DNA of 13,745 bases from ZC4RG30 sp964396335. Lineage in GTDB: Bacteria > Pseudomonadota > Gammaproteobacteria > Steroidobacterales > Steroidobacteraceae. The translations under genes were made by a program, and so were the position numbers. Below the pieces are notes generated by a model that searched no databases, was not told where the DNA came from, and was given only the letters and a program-made list of their open reading frames with translations. Where the stretch lies: assembly GCA_964396335.1 (NCBI GenBank), contig CAYNEX010000074.1, forward strand, positions 1-13,745, in the 5' to 3' direction. Within the stretch, counting starts at the first letter, position 1. Every line of letters begins with the position of its first letter. Positions 1 to 6,940 of this stretch are shown in pieces.

Positions 1-481
<481 letters not shown>

Positions 482-548
482 GTGCGTTCCTTTCCGGATT
501 CCGTTGAAAAACTCGTTATGCGCCAATCTGGTGCCGTTGTTTCCTGCT

Positions 549-1091
549 TCAAGAGGCATCCGGCGCGCGGGCCACGATGACGCGCGCGGGACGCAGCAGG
601 CGACCGTTCAGTTCGTAGCCCCGCTGCACCACCTGCAGCACCGAATTCGGCTCGGCGGTGTCGGAGGGCTGCATCGCCATCGCGTCGTGCCGCTCCGGGT
701 CGAAGGGCTCGCCCAGCGGGTCGATCTGGTTGATGGCGAACTTCTGGAAGGTGCTCTTCAGCAGGCGCAGCGTGGCTTCCTGGCCGGCGGCCAGGCTGGC
801 GGCATCGGCGTTGCCGGCGGTGGCGGCGGCCATCTCCAGGCTGTCGGCCACGGCCAGCAGTTCCTGGGCGAAGCGCTCCAGCGCAAAACGCTGGGCCTGT
901 TCCATGTCACGGGCAGCGCGCTTGCGGATGTTGTCCTGCTCGGCAATCGCCCTGAGCAGGTTCTCGCGTTCCTGGTTGGCGCGGGCCTCGGCCTCGGCGA
1001 CCCGGGCACGCAGGGCCTCGATTTCTGCCGCGGCCGCATTGTCCGGCGCGCCCTGCTGTTCCAGGTTCACTTCCGCGTTGTTATCCGCCAT
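549..1091 (-). CDS. grpE: Nucleotide exchange factor GrpE (180 aa)
   Basis: GrpE releases ADP from DnaK and so resets the chaperone cycle; in some bacteria it also serves as a thermosensor of the system. Visible layout: an acidic, disordered N-terminus (residues 1-20), a long heptad-rich helix (about 21-75, EIEALRARVAEAEARANQERENLLRAIAEQDN) forming the dimer coiled coil, the family block NIRKRAARDMEQAQRFALERFAQELLAVADSLE, and a C-terminal beta domain with FDPERHDAM and VLQVVQRGYELNGRLLRPARVIVA. Length is slightly under the 197 aa of E. coli. The ATG at 1089-1091 was chosen because GGAG lies five bases upstream and the family starts here; an in-frame TTG 18 codons further up would add an unconserved peptide and read through the ribosome binding site. 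It sits between hrcA and dnaK. A hairpin covering its ribosome binding site is listed separately. Confidence 0.97.
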   Translation of the reverse strand: MADNNAEVNLEQQGAPDNAAAAEIEALRARVAEAEARANQERENLLRAIAEQDNIRKRAARDMEQAQRFALERFAQELLAVADSLEMAAATAGNADAASLAAGQEATLRLLKSTFQKFAINQIDPLGEPFDPERHDAMAMQPSDTAEPNSVLQVVQRGYELNGRLLRPARVIVARAPDAS

Positions 1092-1095
1092 TTCT

Positions 1096-1122
1096 TCTCC
1101 ATATAAATCAAAAGCCTGGAGA
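1096..1122 (-). promoter_or_regulatory. Hairpin that would mask the grpE Shine-Dalgarno sequence; candidate RNA thermometer
   Basis: In the grpE leader RNA the arm UCUCCA (positions 1122 to 1117) is perfectly complementary to UGGAGA (1101 to 1096), with a 15-base AU-rich loop. The second arm contains the whole GGAG ribosome binding site of grpE, which ends five bases before the AUG. The complementarity is seen in the sequence; a temperature-sensing role is inference, prompted by grpE being a heat-shock gene and by the short six-pair stem. Confidence 0.4.
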
Positions 1123-1179
1123 CAAAAGTTCGCCCCCAGCTTCAAGTCTGGTCCGGGATATGCGCCGCTACTATGGCGG

Positions 1180-2238
1180 CTAGCGTCGGGAATTCAAGGC
1201 GGCGCCGAGCAGCTTGGCGGTCATGTCGACCACCGGGATCACGCGCTCGTAGGCCATGCGCGTCGGGCCGATCACGCCCAGCACGCCCACCGCCCCGCCG
1301 GAGGTGCGGTAGGGAGCGGTCACGACACTGCAGTCATCGAGGATCTGGTAGCCGGATTCGCGGCCGATGAAGATCTGCACGCCCTGCGCGCCGAGGCTCA
1401 GGTCAAGCAGCTGCAGGATGGCGCGCTTCTCGTCGAAGGCCTCGAACAACCGCCGCAGTTTCTCGACGCTCGACAGCTCGCCATAACTCATCAGCTTGGT
1501 TTCGCCGGCGATCACCAGCTCCGGGTCGCGCTCCTGCCCTTCGACGAACAGCTGCCGCGCCACCGAGATGGTGTCGACCATGCCCTGGTTGAGCCGCTCG
1601 CGCATTTCCGAGAGTTCGTCGATCAGCCGCTGGCGCACCTCATCGAGCGTGCGGCCGCGGAACTGCTCGTTCAGCACCGCGGCGGCACGGCGCAGTTCCT
1701 CCTGCGACACCTGCCGTCCGAGGTGCACCACGCGGTTCTGCACCTCGCGGTCATCGAACACCATGATGGCCAGCATGCGCTGCTCGGACAGCGGCAGGAA
1801 TTCGATATGGGTCAGCGCCGCGGCGCGCGGCGTCTGCAGCGACACCACACCGGCCAGCTGCGTCACATTCGACAGCAGCTGCGAGGCCGCCGACACCAGC
1901 GTGCGCGTATCAGCCGCGCCTTCCAGCCGCGTGCGCAGCGCCTCGGCCGCGGATTCATCCAGCGGCTGCACTTCGAGCAGCGTGTCGATGAAGAAGCGGT
2001 AGCCCTTCGGCGTGGGAATGCGTCCGGCCGAGGTATGCGGCGAAGTGACGAAGCCATAGGCCTCGAGGTCTGCCATCACGTTGCGGATGGTGGCCGAGCT
2101 CAGCGACATGCCCGAATCGCGCGACAGCGTGCGCGAGCCCACCGGCTGGCCGTCGCGGATATAGCTCTCGATCAGCACCTTCAGCAGCTGCTGGGCGCGT
2201 TCGGTCAGCTGGTTTTCGTCGCGGCGATCGTTGGTCAT
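1180..2238 (-). CDS. hrcA: Heat-inducible transcription repressor HrcA (352 aa)
   Basis: HrcA represses chaperone operons by binding CIRCE inverted repeats and is itself kept folded by GroEL. The N-terminal winged helix-turn-helix is clear (residues about 10-85): LTERAQQLLKVLIESYIRDGQPVGSRTLSRDSG, then SLSSATIRNVMADLEAYGFVTSPHTSAGRIPTPKGYRFFID, the strongly conserved HrcA signature. The rest is the GAF-like dimerisation domain, ending IGPTRMAYERVIPVVDMTAKLLGAALNSRR. Length matches the family (about 340-350). The ATG has AAAGG about five bases upstream (2244-2248). It is the first gene of hrcA-grpE-dnaK and diverges from nadK. No CIRCE repeat (TTAGCACTC-N9-GAGTGCTAA) is present before hrcA, grpE or dnaK, so this operon is probably not self-repressed through CIRCE, as reported for Xanthomonas, where CIRCE precedes groESL only. 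Confidence 0.97.
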   Translation of the reverse strand: MTNDRRDENQLTERAQQLLKVLIESYIRDGQPVGSRTLSRDSGMSLSSATIRNVMADLEAYGFVTSPHTSAGRIPTPKGYRFFIDTLLEVQPLDESAAEALRTRLEGAADTRTLVSAASQLLSNVTQLAGVVSLQTPRAAALTHIEFLPLSEQRMLAIMVFDDREVQNRVVHLGRQVSQEELRRAAAVLNEQFRGRTLDEVRQRLIDELSEMRERLNQGMVDTISVARQLFVEGQERDPELVIAGETKLMSYGELSSVEKLRRLFEAFDEKRAILQLLDLSLGAQGVQIFIGRESGYQILDDCSVVTAPYRTSGGAVGVLGVIGPTRMAYERVIPVVDMTAKLLGAALNSRR

Positions 2239-2262
2239 GTCGGCCTTTGGTCCTGGCCAGTG

Positions 2263-2291
2263 ACGCTAGCGGTGGCCCCCATCCGGGTCAA
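2263..2291 (-). promoter_or_regulatory. Candidate sigma-70 promoter of hrcA-grpE-dnaK
   Basis: On the minus strand TTGACC (2291-2286) and TAGCGT (2268-2263) are separated by exactly 17 bases. Transcription would start near 2256, leaving a leader of about 18 bases with the AAAGG ribosome binding site. The -10 match is only partial, and no convincing sigma-32 -10 (CCCCAT type) was found on this strand. Confidence 0.4.
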
Positions 2292-2333
2292 GCGGACCTG
2301 AAAAACCCACCGCCGCGGCTCCTGACGCCCCAG

Positions 2334-2339
2334 TAAACT
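2334..2339 (+). promoter_or_regulatory. Candidate -10 element of nadK, close to the start codon
   Basis: TAAACT ends ten bases before the nadK ATG, and no purine-rich Shine-Dalgarno sequence lies between. If used, transcription would begin at or next to the ATG, giving a leaderless mRNA. No good -35 hexamer is seen 16-18 bases upstream, so this rests on the -10 match and spacing only. Confidence 0.3.
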
Positions 2340-2348
2340 AGGCCCGGC

Positions 2349-3239
2349 ATGAAGGCCCGGACCACCACCTGCGCCCTGCTCGGGCGCTTTGACGAACGCA
2401 CCGTCGGAGAGTCGGCCGCGGCATTGCTGCCGCACCTGACCTCCCGCGGCCTCACCACATTGGTCCAGAAGACCGCGCCGCCGGCCATCGCCGCGGTGGC
2501 CACGCCGGTGGATGACGCCGAGATGGTGGCCCGCGCCGAACTGGCCATCGTCATCGGCGGCGACGGCTCGATGCTGTTCGCGGCCCGCCTGTTCGCCGGC
2601 ACCGACGTGCCGATGCTGGGCATCAACCGCGGCCGCCTGGGTTTCCTCACCGACGTGATGCCGCAGGACATGTTCCGCTGCGTCGACGAGGCGCTGGCCG
2701 GCGCATGCCAGGCCGACCGCCGTCGCCTGCTGGAGGCCTGCCTGATCAGCGCCGACGGCAGCGAAAAGCGCCAGTACGCCCTCAATGACGTGGTGCTGGC
2801 GAAGTGGGAAACCGGCCGCATCCTCGACTTCGAGACCCGCATCAACGGCCGCTTCGTGAACAGCCACGGCGGCGACGGCCTGGTGGTGGCCAGCGCCACC
2901 GGCTCCACCGCCTATGCCCTGTCCTGCGGCGGCCCCATCGTCGACCCCACCCTGGACGTGCTGGTGGTGGTGCCCATCTGCCCCCACACCCTGGCGGACC
3001 GCCCCATCGTGGTCTCCGGCCGCAGCACTATCGCGGTGCTGGTGCAGGAGCGCTTCGAGACCTCCGCCCAGGTCACCTGCGACGGCGTGGTGCTGGGCGA
3101 ACTGTCCCCCAGGGACCGACTGGAAGTCAGACCTACGAACCAGTTCATCAATTTGCTGCACCCGCCCGGCTACGATTACTTCCGGCTGTTGCGCTCGAAG
3201 CTGCGCTGGGGACGCGCCGCTGGCGAACACGAGAGATAG
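2349..3239 (+). CDS. nadK: NAD kinase (296 aa)
   Basis: Cytoplasmic enzyme that phosphorylates NAD+ to NADP+ with ATP or polyphosphate, setting the NADPH pool. Family motifs are visible in order: GGDG at residues 70-73 (catalytic aspartate D72), GINRGRLGFLTD at 91-102, ALNDVVL at 144-150 (the NE/ND motif), ATGSTAY at 183-189 with GGPI at 194-197, and CPHTLADRPIVV from 211, all as in E. coli and Pseudomonas NadK. Length is normal (E. coli 292). The ATG has no ribosome binding site, but the protein starts where the family does. It diverges from hrcA over a 110 bp region and is followed by recN after six bases, so nadK-recN is very likely one operon. NadK lies beside recN in E. coli as well. Confidence 0.97.
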   Translation: MKARTTTCALLGRFDERTVGESAAALLPHLTSRGLTTLVQKTAPPAIAAVATPVDDAEMVARAELAIVIGGDGSMLFAARLFAGTDVPMLGINRGRLGFLTDVMPQDMFRCVDEALAGACQADRRRLLEACLISADGSEKRQYALNDVVLAKWETGRILDFETRINGRFVNSHGGDGLVVASATGSTAYALSCGGPIVDPTLDVLVVVPICPHTLADRPIVVSGRSTIAVLVQERFETSAQVTCDGVVLGELSPRDRLEVRPTNQFINLLHPPGYDYFRLLRSKLRWGRAAGEHER

Positions 3240-3245
3240 GCAAGC

Positions 3246-4976
3246 TTGCTCACGCACATCACCATCCGCGACCTGGCCATCGTCGACGCGCTCGAACTGG
3301 AGCTTGCCGGCGGCCTCACCGTGCTCACCGGCGAAACCGGCGCCGGCAAGTCCATCATCGTGGACGCCCTGATGCTGGTGGCCGGCAACCGTGCCGACAC
3401 CGGCATGATCCGCGCCGGCGCCGAGCGCTGCGAGGTGGCCGCCAGCTTCGACACCGACTATCTGCCCGATGCCCTGCGCAACATGCTCGAGGAAGCCGCC
3501 ATCCACACCGATGGCGAACTGCTGCTGCGCCGGGTGATCAATGCCGACGGCCGTTCGCGCGCCTTCGTCAACGGCCAGGCCGTGCCGCTGCAGATGCTGC
3601 GCGACATCGCCGGCTTCCTGCTCGAAGTGCATGGCCAGCACGAATTCCAGTCGCTGGTGCGGCCGGCAGCGCAGCGTGAGCTGCTTGATACCTACGGACG
3701 GCTGGACGAACGCGCCCGCGGCGTGCGCGCCGCGCATGCGCAGTGGCGCGAGCTGAACCAGCAGGTCGAAGCCGCCGAGTCGACCCTGCGCACCCGCGAT
3801 GCGCGGCTCGACCTGCTGCGCTTCCAGGATACCGAACTGACCGCGCTCGACCTCAAGCCCGGCGAGGTCGAGGAACTCACCGCCGAGGCCGCGCGCCTCG
3901 CCAATCGCGGCAAGCTGCTGGCCGGCGCCCAGCTGGCGGCGCAGCTGCTGTACGAAGGCGAGGAAGACACCGCCCAGGCCAGGCTGGCACGCGCGCTGTC
4001 GGCGCTGCGGCCGCTGGCCGGCCTCGATGAGGAGCTGGCACCGATCGTGCCGATGCTCGACGAAGCCTCGATCCGCATCACCGAGGCGGCGCGCGAGCTG
4101 TCGCGTTATGCCGATGGGCTCGACCTGGACAACGGCCGCCAGGCGCAGGTGGAGAAACGCCTCGCTGCCGCCGAGGAACTGGCGCGCAAGCACCGCGTCG
4201 CGCCGGCGCAGCTGCCCGCGCACCACGAGGCGCTGCGCCAGGAACTGGTGTCGCTCGAGGCCGCCGATGCGGATTACGCCGAGCTGCGCGTGCGCCGCGA
4301 TGCCGCGCTGGCCGAATGGCGCCGCCAGGCCGAAGAACTTTCCGAGGCGCGCCGCTCCGCCGCCCACACTTTCAGCCGCGAGATCACCGCCCGCATGCAG
4401 CAGCTGGGCATGGAAGGCGGCCGCTTCGAGGTCAGCGTGGTGGCGCAGCCCGATGCCACGCCCGCCGCGCATGGCCTCGATGCAGTTGAATTCCAGGTCA
4501 CCGCCAATCCCGGCCAGCCGCTGCGGCCGCTGGCCAAGGTCGCTTCCGGCGGCGAGCTGGCACGCCTGTCACTGGCCGTGCAGGTGGCCTGCGTGGCCGA
4601 GGAACGCCGCTGCATGGTGTTCGACGAAGTGGATTCGGGCATCGGCGGCGGCATCGCCGAGGTGGTGGGCCGGCAACTGCGCGCCCTGGGCGTGAACGGC
4701 CAGGTGCTGTGCGTCACCCACCTGCCGCAGGTGGCCGCGCAGGGCCACCATCAGCTGAAGGTCGCCAAGACCACCGCCAGCGGCGAAACCCGCACCCAGC
4801 TGACGCGCCTCACGGCCAAGCAGCGCGGACCGGAGATCGCCCGCATGCTCGGTGGCGCGGTGGTGTCGACCAAGGCACTGGCGCATGCGCAGGAGATGCT
4901 CAACGCCGCGGCCAGCCAGGACCAGGAGACCGCGCGCATCAAGCGCCCGACGCGCGCGCGCGCCGCTCAGACGTGA
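3246..4976 (+). CDS. recN: DNA repair protein RecN (576 aa), TTG start
   Basis: SMC-like ATPase recruited to double-strand breaks; it holds broken DNA together for RecA-dependent recombination. Walker A is GETGAGKS at residues 29-36; the central part (about 150-370) is rich in heptads such as RLAAAEELARKH and is the short coiled coil; the ABC signature is SGGEL at 434-438, Walker B is CMVFDEVDSGIGGG around D460/E461, and the H-loop is VTHLPQVAAQ. Translation starting at TTG (3246) gives MLTHITIRDLAIVDALELE, the family N-terminus, so TTG is the real start. The AGG before it overlaps the nadK stop codon, suggesting translational coupling. The protein is about 20 residues longer than E. coli RecN because of a basic tail. 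Its end overlaps the 3' end of fur by 10 bp on the opposite strand. Confidence 0.97.
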   Translation: MLTHITIRDLAIVDALELELAGGLTVLTGETGAGKSIIVDALMLVAGNRADTGMIRAGAERCEVAASFDTDYLPDALRNMLEEAAIHTDGELLLRRVINADGRSRAFVNGQAVPLQMLRDIAGFLLEVHGQHEFQSLVRPAAQRELLDTYGRLDERARGVRAAHAQWRELNQQVEAAESTLRTRDARLDLLRFQDTELTALDLKPGEVEELTAEAARLANRGKLLAGAQLAAQLLYEGEEDTAQARLARALSALRPLAGLDEELAPIVPMLDEASIRITEAARELSRYADGLDLDNGRQAQVEKRLAAAEELARKHRVAPAQLPAHHEALRQELVSLEAADADYAELRVRRDAALAEWRRQAEELSEARRSAAHTFSREITARMQQLGMEGGRFEVSVVAQPDATPAAHGLDAVEFQVTANPGQPLRPLAKVASGGELARLSLAVQVACVAEERRCMVFDEVDSGIGGGIAEVVGRQLRALGVNGQVLCVTHLPQVAAQGHHQLKVAKTTASGETRTQLTRLTAKQRGPEIARMLGGAVVSTKALAHAQEMLNAAASQDQETARIKRPTRARAAQT

Positions 4977-5416
4977 TGCGGCGCCTTGCGGGCGGGTGAA
5001 TTGCCGCGCGCGCGGCAGTTCGCACAGCGGCCGTAGAGGATCATCGAGTGATCGTGCAGCTCGAAGCCGCGCTCGCGCGCCACGGCCTTCTGCCGCTCCT
5101 CGATCGCCGCGTCGACGAATTCGGCCACCGTGCCGCATTCGATGCAGACGATGTGGTCGTGGTGGTCACCGCGGTTCAGCTCGAACACCGCCATGCCATT
5201 TTCGAAATGGTGGCGCGTGACCAGGCCCGCCGCCTCGAACTGCGTCAGCACACGGTAGACCGTGGCGAGGCCGATGTCCTCGTTGGAATTGAGCAGGGCC
5301 TTGTAGATGTCTTCCGCCGACTGGTGCCGCGCGGAGCCGTCCTCGAGGATTTCGAGGATCTTCAGCCGCGGGAGCGTGACCTTGAGCCCCGCGTTACGTA
5401 GATCCTTGCCTTCCAA
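4967..5416 (-). CDS. fur: Ferric uptake regulator Fur (149 aa), TTG start
   Basis: Fe2+-dependent repressor of iron-acquisition genes. Motifs: AGLKVTLPRLKILEIL (residues 9-24) and the DNA-recognition region EDIGLATVYRVLTQFEAAGLVTRHHFENG (46-74), nearly identical to E. coli Fur; the metal region DHHDHIVCIECG with H85, H86, H88, C91 and C94; and a second CANC pair at C131/C134, giving two CxxC pairs for a structural zinc. The reading frame has no ATG near the conserved N-terminus; TTG at 5416-5414 gives MEGKDLRNAGLK, aligning with family starts, and GGAG lies nine bases upstream (5426-5429). A possible promoter on the minus strand is TTCGCT-N18-TAAACT (5479 to 5450). No Fur box is evident there. 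It is convergent with recN and divergent from bamE, the recN-fur-bamE order known from Pseudomonas and Xanthomonas. Confidence 0.97.
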   Translation of the reverse strand: MEGKDLRNAGLKVTLPRLKILEILEDGSARHQSAEDIYKALLNSNEDIGLATVYRVLTQFEAAGLVTRHHFENGMAVFELNRGDHHDHIVCIECGTVAEFVDAAIEERQKAVARERGFELHDHSMILYGRCANCRARGNSPARKAPHHV

Positions 5417-5445
5417 TTGGGCAGACTCCGTCTCTCGGGTAATAT
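5417..5445 (+). promoter_or_regulatory. Candidate sigma-70 promoter of bamE
   Basis: TTGGGC (5417-5422) and TAATAT (5440-5445) are 17 bases apart, giving a start near 5452 and a leader of about 30 bases before the bamE ATG. It lies immediately outside the fur start codon, so the two divergent transcription units share this 65 bp region. Confidence 0.4.
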
Positions 5446-5481
5446 CTGCAGTTTACACCGCCCGGCACTGCCAAGCGAACC

Positions 5482-5835
5482 ATGACCCACCTGCTCCGCC
5501 TGCCCCTGCTCGCCATGCTGGCCCTTACGGCCGGCTGCCTCTATCGCATGGAGGTGCAGCAGGGAAACCGCCTCGACGAGTCGCAGGTTTCGCAGCTTGA
5601 AACCGGCATGACGCGCTCACAGGTGCTCTACCTGCTGGGCACGCCGATGGTGCCGCCCGGCTTCAACAACGACCGCTGGGACTACTACCACTTCCTGAAC
5701 GACTTCAAGCGGCCGTCGCAGACGCGCAGGCTGACGGTGTGGTTCAAGGATGATGTGGTCGAGCGCATCGAGGACGATGCGCCGCGCGCCGCGAAGAAGC
5801 CGGAAGCCACGGAATCGACCCAGCCCTCGGGCTGA
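5482..5835 (+). CDS. bamE: Outer membrane assembly lipoprotein BamE (SmpA/OmlA, 117 aa)
   Basis: Small lipoprotein of the BAM complex that folds beta-barrel proteins into the outer membrane. A lipoprotein signal peptide is clear: MTHLLRLPLLAMLALTAGC, with the lipidated cysteine at residue 19 and leucine at 20, consistent with sorting to the outer membrane. The mature part has the SmpA/OmlA fold signature: LETGMTRSQVLYLLGTPM, then FNNDRWDYYHFLNDF and LTVWFKDDVVERIE. Length is normal (E. coli 113). The C-terminal 20 residues are charged and low complexity. Its neighbours fur and ratA match the usual gammaproteobacterial locus. It is convergent with ratA, with 14 bp between stop codons and no evident terminator. 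Confidence 0.96.
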   Translation: MTHLLRLPLLAMLALTAGCLYRMEVQQGNRLDESQVSQLETGMTRSQVLYLLGTPMVPPGFNNDRWDYYHFLNDFKRPSQTRRLTVWFKDDVVERIEDDAPRAAKKPEATESTQPSG

Positions 5836-5849
5836 TCCCTCGCGACTGG

Positions 5850-6320
5850 TCAGCCCGCGCGTGCGCCGGCCGGCGCCGCCGCGGCCCTTTCCTGCCGCGC
5901 GCGCGACACGAAGGCATCCACCAGCGAGCTGGCCAGCTTCTCGATCACCGGCCCCAGCGTCATCGCGGCCAGGCCGCCCTGCGCTTCGAACGACAGGTCG
6001 AGTTCCACGCGGCAGCCGGCCACGTCGCCGGCGGCCACCGGGGTCAGCTTCCATTCGCCGTGCAGGCTCTTCAGCGGCCCGCTTTCCAGCCGCATCTCGA
6101 TGCGCTCGGGCGGATGCAGGCGGTTGCGGGTGGAAAACGTGGTCTTCAGCAGGCCGGCGCCGACGGTGAGCTCGGCATGCAGCTCGCCCTCGTCCCGCTC
6201 AAGCACCCGCGCGCCGGCGCAGCCGGGCACGAACTCGGGGTACCGTTCCACGTCATTGATCAGTTCGAACATGCGCTGCGGGCTCGTCGCCACCAGCGCC
6301 GAGCGTCGGATGTGGCGCAT
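5850..6320 (-). CDS. ratA: RatA/COQ10-family START-like protein (156 aa)
   Basis: Member of the polyketide cyclase/START-like family that includes E. coli RatA (reported as a ribosome-associated toxin blocking 70S formation) and the mitochondrial ubiquinone-binding protein COQ10; which role applies here cannot be told from sequence. It begins MRHIRRSALVATSPQRMFELINDVERYPEFVPGC, the typical family N-terminus, and continues through ELTVGAGLLKTTFSTRNRL and FEAQGGLAAMTLGPVIEKLASSLVDAFVSRARQ. Length is similar to E. coli RatA. The ATG at 6318-6320 was chosen because the family begins there; the open frame extends 25 codons further but would run into smpB. There is no ribosome binding site; a TATTAT -10-like element ends five bases before the ATG. 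The companion gene ratB (rnfH), often adjacent, is absent. Confidence 0.93.
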   Translation of the reverse strand: MRHIRRSALVATSPQRMFELINDVERYPEFVPGCAGARVLERDEGELHAELTVGAGLLKTTFSTRNRLHPPERIEMRLESGPLKSLHGEWKLTPVAAGDVAGCRVELDLSFEAQGGLAAMTLGPVIEKLASSLVDAFVSRARQERAAAAPAGARAG

Positions 6321-6324
6321 GCCG

Positions 6325-6331
6325 CATAATA
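6325..6331. promoter_or_regulatory. Overlapping divergent -10 elements for ratA and smpB
   Basis: The plus strand reads CATAAT at 6325-6330 and the minus strand reads TATTAT at 6331-6326, in the 15 bp between the two start codons. Each lies five bases from its ATG, where transcription would start almost on the A of ATG, and neither gene has a Shine-Dalgarno sequence. For ratA a TTGCCT -35 candidate (6352-6347) is 15 bases upstream, inside smpB; no good -35 is seen for smpB. Confidence 0.4.
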
Positions 6332-6335
6332 GCGC

Positions 6336-6806
6336 ATGGCCAAAAAAGGCAACGACGGCAGCGCGCTGATCGCGGAGAACCGCAGGGCGCGCCATGAATA
6401 CTTCATCGAGGAGCGCTTCGAGGCAGGCCTGTCACTGGCCGGCTGGGAAGTGAAGGCCATGCGCGCCGGTCGCGCGCAGCTGGCCGAGAGCTACGTGGTG
6501 ATCCGCAACGGCGAGGTGTTCCTGCAGGGCGCGCATGTCACGCCGCTGAACTCCGCCTCCACGCATGTGATCACCGATCCCACGCGGGCGCGCAAGCTTC
6601 TGCTGCACAGGGCAGAGATCGACCGCCTGGTGGGCGCGGTGGAACGCTCCGGCTACACGCTGATCCCGCTCGAACTCTACTGGAAGAACGGCCGCGCCAA
6701 GGTGCGCATCGGCCTTGCCAAGGGCAAGAAGCAGCACGACAAGCGCGCCAGCGAGAAGGACCGCGACTGGCAGCGCGACAAGGCGCGATTGCTGCGCGCA
6801 CGCTGA
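6336..6806 (+). CDS. smpB: SsrA-binding protein SmpB (156 aa)
   Basis: SmpB binds tmRNA and delivers it to stalled ribosomes, mimicking the codon-anticodon stem so that trans-translation can release the ribosome and tag the nascent chain. Conserved blocks: ENRRARHEYFIEERFEAGLSLAGWEVKAMRAGRAQLAESYVVI, GAHVTPLNSAST, DPTRARKLLLHRAEIDRL, YWKNGRAKVRIGLAKGKKQHDKR, and the basic tail ekdRDWQRDKARLLRAR that enters the mRNA channel. Length and N-terminus (MAKKG) match the family. Its RNA partner ssrA is encoded at 13313-13667 in the same window and on the same strand, about 6.5 kb away. It diverges from ratA over 15 bp. Confidence 0.98.
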   Translation: MAKKGNDGSALIAENRRARHEYFIEERFEAGLSLAGWEVKAMRAGRAQLAESYVVIRNGEVFLQGAHVTPLNSASTHVITDPTRARKLLLHRAEIDRLVGAVERSGYTLIPLELYWKNGRAKVRIGLAKGKKQHDKRASEKDRDWQRDKARLLRAR

Positions 6807-6940
6807 AAAACGCCTCTTTCTGGTGCCATACACGCTCCATTGACGCCCGCGTATGGTGCATCGCATAAACTGTGATGCACACCGCGCCGGCCGGTGTGGC
6901 GGGATAACAGAATCCGCCCACCCCGTTCTCTGGATGGCCG
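6807..6940 (+). promoter_or_regulatory. Promoter/operator region of the GGDEF-EAL gene with stacked inverted repeats
   Basis: A promoter candidate is TTGACG (6840-6845), 18 bases, CATAAA (6864-6869), starting near 6876. Inverted repeat 1, CCATACACG (6826-6834) against CGCGTATGG (6848-6856), one mismatch, brackets the -35. Inverted repeat 2, GTGCATCGCA (6856-6865) against TGTGATGCAC (6871-6880), one wobble, loop of five, is centred on the -10. Inverted repeat 3, CACACCG (6878-6884) against CGGTGTG (6892-6898), begins at about +2 and would fold at the RNA 5' end. The repeats are directly visible; protein binding is inferred. Confidence 0.5.

Noticed and set aside
1092..1145. Extended grpE start at an in-frame TTG, 18 codons upstream
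   Set aside because: The extension is not family-like and contains the GGAG site of the internal ATG, which aligns with known GrpE starts.
1125..1146. CTTGAA (minus strand) as a sigma-32 -35 for grpE
   Set aside because: No CCCCAT-like -10 at 11-16 bases downstream.
1164..1180. Small inverted repeat GCCGC...GCGGC just after the hrcA stop
   Set aside because: Five-pair stem without a T-run on either strand; too weak to call a terminator.
2270..2285. CCCCCAT on the plus strand as a sigma-32 -10 for nadK
   Set aside because: No CTTGAA-like -35 at the right distance, and it lies within the spacer of the better hrcA promoter.
2235..4472. Long open frame (745 codons) on the minus strand opposite nadK and recN
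   Set aside because: Low-complexity, His/Gln/Ala/Gly-rich translation typical of the antisense frame of GC-rich genes; both plus-strand genes have clear family motifs.
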